Origin: Micrasema longulum
Taxonomy: Eukaryota > Arthropoda > Insecta > Trichoptera > Brachycentridae
NCBI GenBank assembly: GCA_022494885.1
Contig: JAGVSM010003817.1
Coordinates: 1 to 64,000, forward strand
DNA: 64,000 nt
Direction of reading: 5' to 3'
Shown here piece after piece: positions 56,000 through 64,000 of this stretch (positions are counted from its first letter, which is position 1; the number at the start of each line of letters is the position of its first letter). The notes beneath the pieces were generated by a model that had not been told where the DNA came from, did not search any database, and saw only the letters and a list, made by a program, of their open reading frames with translations. Made by a program: the position numbers and the translations under genes.

Positions 56000-56925
56000 T
56001 GTGTTGCGATAGATTTCCTGCTTCCTCGGAGCCTACTCACTAAGCATCAGAATCAACCGACGAGAACTAGTGACGTCACGGGTGGCATAATACGAAAATT
56101 AAAAAAAACATTTTTCAAATAATACGGTACAAAATTTATATATTTTAAAATTTGGATTGGTTTGATAGTCATTTAAAAATTACATTTTTTTTTAAAACGT
56201 GAACTTTCTTCTTTCTTGATGAAATTCCATTGTTATTTTTTAATAACTTTTATTTTAATAAAAGTCAATTAGTTTGACACCGTACACGACAATAAAACAA
56301 GAAAAACATTTAAGAGTGAAATATCCTATACAGAACTGTACACCGCCAACGTATTGTACAATTTGTTTTTTTTGTACTTGAATACAATTGTATCTCTTTC
56401 GGCTTGTTTTTAATATTTATATTTTTTATTTATAAATGATCTCAACACTTTCATATTTATAAGTATGAAAATACTCGTTTAAGGGTGAAAGCGCTAATTA
56501 GTCAAATAAATACGTGGAAGTGTGTGTGCCAAGCATTAAAAAAAAAATAACTTATGTTTAGGTTTGAGTAATTGTATAGTGAATTTTTAATTTAAATTAA
56601 ATTTTCTTAAAATTTAAAGTACAATGACTAATTTGTTTTACGAATCTATTTTTGGGTTGGCTCAAATGAATTTCTTCAAATCATACGCCCTCCGAAGCGC
56701 ATTAGTTTTTAAACTTAATGTTTAATAATTTAATCAAATAAATAATACCCAATTGTAAGGAGAAATGTGTTAAAAATACTGGAGTTAGTTAAAAAAAATT
56801 CTCAGAATTTAATTTAAAAAAATTATAATTATAATAGAGAGTTTATTCGTTTTGAGTTTATTATTTTATTCGCCATACCTTTAATTGCAGTTTGAATATA
56901 TAAAATATGTTTTATAAATATGTGT
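56000..56925. other. Unassigned AT-rich DNA
   Basis: A patch at 56020-56090 holds cctcggagcctactcac and GTGACGTCACGG (about 56069-56080). Its text partly mirrors 585-625 in inverted orientation (gacgtcactagt and gaatcaacc). The remainder is AT-rich and featureless. Confidence 0.35.
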
Positions 56926-56929
56926 GTGT

Positions 56930-57220
56930 ATATTTTATTTATTTATTCATATTTTTGCTTACAAACAACAATTAATAATAAAAATAATGTGACCTCACTG
57001 GGGTTTCCCGTGCCAAGGACACTTAACAATTTTTTTTTTTATTAATAACATTTGAGAATAAACAAAGAAGGCTAACTTAAAAAAAAACAAAGATAGTTCA
57101 CAAATATTCAGACAGTTATAAAAACAAGGTATTAACGTACATCTTTATTATTTATATTACAAAACACACAATGAAAATAACAAACACCTAACATATGCTA
57201 TACACTTGTATATTGTCTGT
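56930..57220 (-). repeat. LINE 3' UTR (family 2)
   Basis: It matches 45950-46250: gtgacctcactggggtttcc, cgtgccaaggacacttaaca and the region atttatattacaaaacacac. It ends (minus strand) in an aataaataaataaaat tail near 56935. No coding part remains. Confidence 0.65.
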
Positions 57221-57224
57221 GTTT

Positions 57225-58760
57225 GTAAATATATATTCATGATTAAGTAGGGAACCAGATCAGTTTTATTGACATTTTACACATTAGCCAAATGACGTTT
57301 AAACTTGCTATTAAGAAAATAGTTTAAGATTCTGACCGCTGTTTAAGTATTTATATTAATTTGTAAAAAGAGACAAAGGAATATTTAAACAAATATACGT
57401 CAAATCTATATATATAAACGTATGACTATAAAATTTTTTTTTTGGTTTTTGAATAACTTTTTTTTAGTTTTTAATGTTAAATTTTTTAAAAGGTTTATTA
57501 TTTATTTATTTTTATATTTAAAAGGGTTGAAAACCTCTGCGTTCTTATCAGGAGACAGTTGTCTTATACCTAGGGCATGTTATATACATTACAACAAAAT
57601 CAACAAATCAAGGATTTATGATTTTTGCTATTTCGAATAAACCGCGTTATCTTTATTTTTATTATTAATATAATAATTTTTTTACCTTAGCGTGTAAAGT
57701 ACTAAAATTTGTTAAGTTATAATAAAGAACAATATATAAAACAACTGTGTAATATTAATAGGTGTATTGTTATCATATTGTTTCATAATTTTGTAAAAGA
57801 ACACTGTTATGTTAAGTGTATTTATGTTTCTGTTTATAAAATACATTTGTTCCGTGTACACTAATAAAAAAATTAAAATGATGAATTGCATATTGTTAAC
57901 ATGTATCTGAGTATATAAAAATATATATTTAAAAAAATACTTTTGATTTTATAATAAACATTTTCTTTTGTAGAAAAAAACAGTTTTTTATTTTTTTATT
58001 ATTTATTAAAAAAATATCTAAGTAATTATAAAAAATACTTATTTTTAATATAAACGATTACTCCATTTGTTTTTTATTGTGTCCGTTGATTTATTTTACT
58101 GTTATTTAATTATATATGTTACATTTCGTATACAAAGCATAAGCCTGGGGTATACATTTCGCCAAGTTTACGATGCCTTATTTTAAATTTATTTGTAGCT
58201 CAATGGGTTTTACTATCGAGAAGGGACTTGGGGTGGGTTAATTTATGTTTCACCAAATATCAAAAACCAGTATTTGCCATATTAACACATCAAAAACAAC
58301 CCTTATTTATACCAAGTACCTTCGTAACAAGCCTTCATTAAAACAGGACCCTTCGGAAGATATGCGAAGGAATTACTTCTTGGACTCTATTAAACATTAT
58401 TCAAAGTTATTAGAAAATTCAATATTTAAAGTACTGTTTTATAAAACAAACTTTGACTTTAGAATTTATTTTAATAACCTTAAAATATTAACCTAAGGTA
58501 ATTTGATTTATTCATTTACACTGTATAACAATGAAAACACCAACCCTTTTCCCAAAACGATCGATTTTCTAAAACTAACCAAGCAAAAATGTAATATTTC
58601 TGTACAATTAAACTGCAAAAATAACAAAACATTGAAGCTTTGAAAACTTCCATTCTACCCCTCACTGCAGTATTGTCAATTTGTGATCAATCAAATACAC
58701 AGGGTCAGTACAATAACTTTTTTTGAATATCCCAGTAAGACAGTGAAGGAATACAGTGTT
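57225..58760. other. Unassigned, very AT-rich DNA
   Basis: 57400-57520 and 57850-58100 are nearly pure A/T. The 72-codon frame at 57422-57640 and the 83-codon frame at 58245-58496 are biased to F/Y/N/K and match nothing I know. 58530-58740 is slightly less AT-rich but also unassigned. Confidence 0.4.
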
Positions 58761-58764
58761 GAGA

Positions 58765-58787
58765 CCGCGGCCGCATGCTGCAGATCT
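58765..58787. other. Polylinker-like run of overlapping restriction sites
   Basis: Within 23 bases lie CCGCGG (58765), GCGGCCGC (58767), GCATGC (58773), CTGCAG (58778) and AGATCT (58782), each overlapping the next. The surroundings are about 70% A+T. Such a string is typical of an engineered polylinker. It lies about 25 bp from the 3' end of the CR1/L2-like LINE. It may be a cloning or assembly artefact, a vector remnant, or coincidence. Confidence 0.5.
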
Positions 58788-58809
58788 AGCTTCGAATAGG
58801 AAGAAGAAC

Positions 58810-59424
58810 GTATTATTATTATAATGGATAACTTATATAGCGCCATTTTCGTAATTAAAAACCTCAAGGGCGCTTTACATGGTGATTATATTGTTAAATT
58901 AATTTAATTGAAACAATTTATTTTGTTGTCACGTGCTACGGATTTATTCAAATGATTTAGAGAACAAGTGGGTTTTAAGTTTTTTCCGAAACATCACTTC
59001 ACTTTCTCAGCCTCGCACCTCTGCTGGGAGAGCATTCCGCGACAGCAGGGCCTGCGACCGCAAATGCGCGTTCACTAAATTTAGTGCGCTGTTTGCGTAG
59101 AGGTATAATAACTTTTCCTCTCGCCGTAGACGTAGCTGATTTAAGCGTGAGACGCCTGTCAGCTAGTTCATCTGGAATGCATAGTTCCCTTAGATATTCC
59201 GGAGCAGAGTTGTGCAGTGACTTATACATAAGCCAACAGAGTTTGTATTCGACCCTCTGTGGAAAACGTAGCCAGTGTAGTTCCCGAAGTAGTGGGGTGA
59301 TATGACTGAACTTAGAGATTCCGAAAACAAGTCTCGCTGCGGCATTTAATACAGATTGTCGGCGAGTCATTTTGTTCATTGGTAGACCTGCATAGATACC
59401 ATTACAATAATCGACTCTAGACAC
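58810..59424 (-). pseudogene. CR1/L2-like LINE, reverse transcriptase C-terminus and 3' UTR
   Basis: The frame from 59424 reads VDYCNGIYAGLPMNKM, then LNAAARLVFGISKFSHITPL, LRELHWLRFPQRVEYKL and LMYKSLHNSAPEYL, the very conserved post-palm block of CR1/L2-type LINEs. A one-base shift near 59040 breaks the next part (GPAV, then NALPAEV in another frame), after which FRKKLKTHLFSKSF and a stop appear near 58965. The 3' UTR has cgcccttgaggtttttaatt and a taataataat tail at 58810. G+C of the coding part is near 47%, against about 30% around it. The overlapping plus frame at 59084-59305 is a shadow. It is probably a recent, 5'-truncated insertion. Confidence 0.9.
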
Positions 59425-59429
59425 TACAA

Positions 59430-60850
59430 ACGCATTTATTAAAATAAAACAAACAACGACACAAAACCCAAATACATTTAGAAAATCTTAGAAGAATTTT
59501 CCAAAAACAACGTACACTCAAGCAACAGAAAAAAAAGCAAAACGTACATTAAAGCACATCAAACTATCAAGACACTACTGGCAAAGACCTTACACAGATC
59601 CTTACATGATCCTTATCGAACTCAGGCAAAATTACCTCTCGTCATAAGTCATTTCACTGATTCCTCACAAAAACTCTAATTGTCCTATACTAACAGTTAA
59701 AATAATTCTGTGCACTGACTCTAATCGTCCCAACAACCTTTCAGACCTTGGAGCAGATAAAACAGGTCCTAGAGCATGGTCAGCGCGCGGTTTTCTTGAG
59801 TCAGTCTACTATTTAGATTTGTAATTTACCACTTACCTTCTCTGAGACAAGAACAACACAGACGGACAATAGTTCAGTTCAGACAACCAATGCTTGTACC
59901 TAAGTATGTGTCTATTTATCTTAAACATATTGACTCCTCATGGTATGCCTTTACCCAGATCCTACCACTTTTTCACCCATTCGCTCACAAAAAGGAAAAA
60001 CCGTTTTAACATTTGTTGGAATAGCCTATATGCTTGGATTCCACATTAACCTTATCACCTCCGTCAAGCCATCCAGCATGTTTTCCCTCTCAGCATCTTG
60101 ATTCGGATAATGCGATTGAATTTGAAGAACTAATTTTATAATTTTCAGTCTTTTAAAATTTTACTATGTTTTTTTTTTTTTGTTTGACTACTTTAAATTT
60201 GACTACTTTACGTAAAATTACTTAAATTTATTTGCCAACCGGTTTCAGAACATGATTGTTCCTTTGCCAAGGCTTGAAAAAAGTAATATATAACATGTTA
60301 GCAGATGACGTACTTTAGATATCTTATTGTTATTTTTATGATTTAAAATATTTAGAGTTTATTATTGAGCTTGACAAAAAACAGTCATATTCTGAATCCA
60401 GTGGGCACGTTAAATTCATTTTAGTGATTTTATACAAACTGAATACGAAATAATATTTCTATGAAACTTTTTAACAGCTAAAATGATGAAAATAATTTCA
60501 CAAAATATTTTTTATAAAAATAATCACATTAAAATTATATTAATTTAGTTGAAAAATAGAAACAGAAACAAAATATTTAAAACACATTTTTTATCAATTT
60601 TAGTACTTAGTAATTTAGTAATTCCCAGCAGGCTGCAAAACTTTAGGCAATTCTTAGAAAAACGAAACCAAAATGAATTATTTTTAAAACATACCAGTCA
60701 AAAAAAAAAACGTAAAAACTTATTTAATAAGTACACGACGTGTCTTTAAAGACACCATTGCCTAAAAAAACGTAATTAAAATTTTCACAAAATATTTAGA
60801 GATGTCACATGCCACATACATTTATTATTGTATATTATTTCACACATTAT
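59430..60850. other. Unassigned; possible decayed coding region at 59430-60120
   Basis: 59430-60120 is C+A-rich on the plus strand and keeps modest open stretches, for example SNRPNNLSDLGADKTGPRAW and, further on, IPHFPYHLRQAIQ-type text, interrupted by stops. It looks like a decayed coding element, but I cannot place it in a family. 60150-60850 is AT-rich and featureless. Confidence 0.35.
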
Positions 60851-60853
60851 GTA

Positions 60854-61359
60854 CAGGGCGTCCCAAACTTATGGGACATGAAGGGGAAGTACCTTAAATA
60901 TCGTAGATAGTGTATTTTGCTGAAAGAAGACTTTATGTTACTTTTAAAAGTTAGTAATTCTGCATTCATAGATTTTCTAAAAATTACTTGCTTCGTCTGG
61001 GAATCGAACCGACTTAAATGTCAAAAAAAAAATCACCCTACTTTTATGATGCCAATCGAAAGAATAGCTAAAAAATAATAACTTTGCTTAAGTAACATAG
61101 TATTTTAAAAAAAGGAAAAACATGAAATTAATCATTTTAATCAAATTAAAAACATACATGAAAGTGCCGTAGTAGGGTGATTTTTTTTTTGACATTTAAG
61201 TCGGTTCGATTCCCAGACGAAGCAAGTAATTTTTAGAAAATCTATGAATGCAGAATTACTAACTTTTAAAAGTAACATAAAGTCTTCTTTCAGCAAAATA
61301 CACTATCTACGATATTTAAGGTACTTCCCCTTCATGTCCCATAAGTTTGGGACGCCCTG
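60854..61359. mobile_element. Foldback MITE with TA target duplication
   Basis: A 188-bp left arm (60854-61041) and a 188-bp right arm (61172-61359) are near-perfect reverse complements around a 130-bp centre. The ends read CAGGGCGTCCCAAACTTATG and its complement, and each end abuts TA (60852-60853 and 61360-61361), the target duplication of Tc1/mariner-type transposons. There is no coding capacity, so it would depend on a transposase supplied in trans. The arms contain gggaatcgaaccgac, a tRNA B-box-like word. Confidence 0.9.
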
Positions 61360-61361
61360 TA

Positions 61362-62035
61362 TATCTTCACAAATTTTAACCATCATGCATTCATATTTTT
61401 AGTCCGTATGAGAAAACAAAATAATCACAAATGTGAAATTTAAGCAGCATGAGCCAAAAAAACGGTTTTTAAAAATGACAATTAATCGATAACACATCGT
61501 ATTAAAGTTTCAGAAATAGTTTTTTTATTAAATAAACAAACCCAGACTCGCGCATATTGCTTTAGAATCAAAATAAATGTTTGTGTTCACTGAAAAATTA
61601 TATAAATCGCACTTTCTACTATCCACAAATAATGGTTTTATAACACAAAGAAAAGAAATAAACAGCAAAACCGTCGCAAAATTCAAAATGAAAATCATTG
61701 AATATTACAATAAACCCAGGTTGACAAAAAATAATACGCAATACTAAAAAGGACTCTCAAAATTAAGTGTCAACTCTGTAATATCGCCGCGTGTTAAACG
61801 TCCCACATAGTTTCAATATGAACACCTAATTTCAATAATTCCTGGTGTCAATATTTAAATATTTTTTTGTGTCCTAGTATTTTGTTGAGATTCTGACAGA
61901 TGTCTCCGAGAGTACGAAATTTAAAACCGTTCGGAATATTTGTCCTCGATGAGTAAAGCGCGTACAAAAGCGGGGTCTTTACGTGTTATTTTATGATTTG
62001 GCTGGCCCTCCAAGCACAGGAACGGAGATCACGTT
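61362..62035. other. Unassigned
   Basis: AT-rich to 61790, then a GC-richer segment, 61790-62060 (atatcgccgcgtgttaaacg, ctggccctccaagcacagga), with no long frame and no copy elsewhere in the window. Confidence 0.35.
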
Positions 62036-62039
62036 AACA

Positions 62040-62580
62040 CGTAAATGGCCCTTAACTCTTGTGTAGCTGTGATGTCACATTAGTCAACATTGGACACAGG
62101 ACTTGATATATCTCTCTTATTTTTAAAAATTATGAATTCGTATTTTTGTGATCTTCAAATGGACATTTTTACACCCAATTTGTAAAGTAAACTTTGTATA
62201 ACTATGTTTAATGTTAATACAAAAAATATTTATCCTTGCCACGCGAAGAATGAATGTCCGCTAATTCAGCAATAAATCTGTACATATACCTTATACAAGA
62301 GAGAGCACAAAGATATAAGTCATAACAAGGAAGATAGAGAAGCTGTCCTGCGGCGGGTGTTGTTTAAAATTTTTAAATTAATTTTGTTATAACAGGGCTA
62401 AATTATATGTCTATTCGCATAAATTATGGAAAAGGAATTATTAAACAGTATGTCTCTATGTTTTTTTTTCAAATGCCTGAACTTAAGAATATTCCTTCTT
62501 TTACTAGTGGTAACACAATGTTACATCACCGCGCGCAAAGGGATTATTTACCACAGTCTTTTAAGAGTTAAGCGATTTAA
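62040..62580. repeat. Family H, inverted diverged copy
   Basis: The reverse complement aligns with 2381-2962: cttaactcttaaaagactg, tttgcgcgcggtgatgtaac, gcgtggcaaggataaatatt, tgtaaaaatgtccatttgaa and gtgacatcacagctacacaa. Divergence is clearly greater than between the two tandem units, with several indels and no identical run longer than about 20 bp, so this copy is much older. The match ends at the point where, in the tandem unit, the RTE fragment begins. Confidence 0.7.
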
Positions 62581-62589
62581 ATAAGTTTT

Positions 62590-63110
62590 GCGTTATTTAT
62601 TTATTAAAAATAAATAATAAAAATAATTGTGCAATTTGATTTTGATTCAATGTCTCGTATCACCGTTTTTTTTATTACTGTCGATGTATTTACGATTCAT
62701 AACTTAATATCAATAAATCTAAACGTTGTCGTTTCTGATCCACACAGTGATTTACCGTATTCATTAAATCTATATGAAGTCATTACCATCTTGGCTATTT
62801 TATTCAGTATAAGTCGAATAATGTATGACCAATTATATAAAAGGATACATACATAAATAAGGTGCTGTATCAAATGAGATTACTATAATGGATGTTGCAA
62901 TGGCGATCCAGCTGGCATATTTAAGATTTTAATCAAATCCTTCAGCACTAATGATTTATTGGTATTTTAAGGCAGGCGTTTGTCGAGCCGATATCACACA
63001 GTGAACAATAAAAATAAATGGAATGACTGCTCAATACTGAATAATCGTTATCCATGTTTTTTATTATTGTCGAGACATTTTAAACAAGATAATTTTTTTA
63101 TTTAAAAAAA
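62590..63110. other. Unassigned
   Basis: The 75-codon plus frame at 62629-62856 contains DPHSDLPYSLNLYEVITILA and is not low-complexity, but it starts at a non-ATG codon, has no recognisable domain and no flanking gene. I do not call it. Confidence 0.3.
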
Positions 63111-63117
63111 ATATTTA

Positions 63118-63600
63118 GTGACAAATAAAACGCAATTATTGTCCTCCGGTTTACGTTGGAAAAACATCAAGAAATTTTGGTACTCGTGTTTAAAGAACAC
63201 ACTGGGTGACTTTACAATAACTTCTTTTCTGAATTCGCAAAATCACATTACCAATTTTAATCACGACTTTCATGAAAATACACGAGTTAAAATTTTACAC
63301 ACAAATATGGTAAACTTTGAAAAATAATGTATCTTAATTAAAATTTCAGTATAGCCACCAGTAAATCGTAACAGTCACTTTGTACCTCACCTTGTACTTT
63401 TTGCTCCTGTTTTTCAATTATTGTTCCAGTAGGATTGAAACGTTAGCTTCTAATAAAGTGTGTCCTATCGCCTCGTTGATATGTTTTTGTAAAACTACTA
63501 TGGTAAAGGCATATAATGATATGAGCATATTAGTGCAATTCGTGTCCTGACAAAGACACTGATACATCTTGAAACCGGTAAACATGGAAATGTTGGCTAC
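63118..63600 (+). pseudogene. Penelope-like element, second decayed copy
   Basis: In one frame the DNA reads CPPVYVGKTSRNFGTRV then a stop, parallel to CPSVYVERTSRNFDIRV in the copy at 39 kb; the catalytic-loop Gly is kept here. It then drifts into other frames (HITNFNHDF, then VKILHTN; the 39-kb copy has HRVNLNHDL and VKILHTN). Downstream, aaggcatataatgatatgag and gtgtcctgacaaagacactg align with 39525-39600, so the copy includes the terminal-repeat-like region. Several frameshifts and a stop inactivate it. Confidence 0.75.
63547..63590 (+). ncRNA. Hammerhead-like motif, decayed
   Basis: CTGACAA (63547-63553) and GAAA (63571-63574) sit where CTGACGA and GAAA lie in the 39.6-kb motif. The second G of the core is A, and helix II (AGAC/TCTT) is weak. 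Helix III could start as CCGG...ATGG. It is most likely an inactive relic. Confidence 0.3.
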
Positions 63601-63634
63601 TTTTGGACATACTCAAAATATTATTGGTATAGAA

Positions 63635-63878
63635 CAGCGTGTCCCAACCGCCACGCCGGTCCGCGGACCAGTACCTACATATTAGTATAGATTTTCTGCC
63701 GATCGGAAAAAATACGTGACTCCCATTTTATAATTCCTGTACCTAAAAAAGCGTTGTTATTTCTATACCCGTTATTATTAAAAACCAATAAACAAAATAC
63801 TAAATGAACAAAAGTTTTTATACCTTCGTTATGGTCCACATTTTTTTTCTACAGGCTTAAAAAGGTCGGAAAACGCTG
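63635..63878. mobile_element. hAT-like MITE
   Basis: The ends CAGCGTGTCCCAACC and, reverse complemented, GCAGCGTTTTCCGACC form short imperfect inverted repeats. The flanking octamers gtatagaa (63627-63634) and ctatagag (63879-63886) agree at six of eight positions, which fits the 8-bp target duplication of hAT elements. Length is 244 bp, with no coding capacity. The left end has gccggtccgcggaccagta, a local palindrome. Confidence 0.6.
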
Positions 63879-63889
63879 CTATAGAGAAT

Positions 63890-64000
63890 TACATCTATAT
63901 TAGATGTGTACGTAATATTTCATCCAGTACCTACCGATAAAAAATTCAACCTTTTTTGCTATTTTATTGTTGGAGTATTTTTATTTTTTTAAATACGTAT
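63890..64000. other. Unassigned, window end
   Basis: About 110 bp of AT-rich DNA; nothing recognised. Confidence 0.4.

Noticed and set aside
59084..59305. 73-codon plus frame
   Set aside because: It is the antisense shadow of the CR1/L2-like LINE frame.
60854..61359. Local inverted duplication rather than a transposon
   Set aside because: Clean TA dinucleotides at both outer ends and mariner-like terminal text favour transposition, although other copies would be needed to be certain.

Overview
The window is about 70% A+T and reads as intergenic or intronic DNA from an animal, most likely an arthropod. I base that on the mix of remnants: RTE-type and jockey/R1-like LINEs, a CR1/L2-like LINE, Penelope-like elements (PLEs) with a GIY-YIG endonuclease, Tc1/mariner-type transposase fragments, and several tRNA-derived SINE families. 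There are no bacterial-style operons or ribosome binding sites. I could not establish any intact host gene. Almost every open frame is either a piece of a decayed mobile element or noise. Many of the longest frames begin at TTG or GTG rather than ATG.

Layout: 1-2376 is unassigned AT-rich DNA. 2377-12347 is a head-to-tail tandem duplication of a unit of about 5 kb; each copy carries an RTE pseudogene, a SINE and a LINE-like 3' tail at the same places. 12.5-25 kb mixes SINE-A copies, RTE remnants, two speculative host-exon candidates and a repeat family (called G here) with a 66-bp-arm palindrome. 25-36 kb holds a LINE C-terminus with an unbroken 199-codon frame, a candidate promoter/first exon near 27.0 kb, a MITE nested in a SINE, more SINEs, a second palindrome, a third RTE remnant and a decayed transposase. 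37-45 kb holds PLE-related repeats with hammerhead-ribozyme-like motifs, a BovB/RTE-like fragment, a GIY-YIG fragment and a degenerate 23-bp minisatellite. 45-59 kb holds several LINE 3' ends, full SINEs and a mariner remnant. 58.7-64 kb holds a run of overlapping restriction sites that looks like a polylinker, a GC-rich CR1/L2-like LINE, a near-perfect 506-bp foldback element with TA target duplication, an inverted copy of the start of the 5-kb unit, a second PLE, and a hAT-like MITE.

The genes do not form a pathway. The biology here is mobile-element turnover: nested insertions, non-autonomous elements mobilised in trans, and a local duplication. The items most worth checking are the perfectly conserved 462-bp block shared by the two tandem units, the hammerhead-like motifs, the 23-bp minisatellite, the polylinker-like string at 58765-58787, and the candidate first exon near 27.0 kb. 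I did not find convincing evidence of a wholly new biological system. All matches were judged by eye; no alignment or database search was run.
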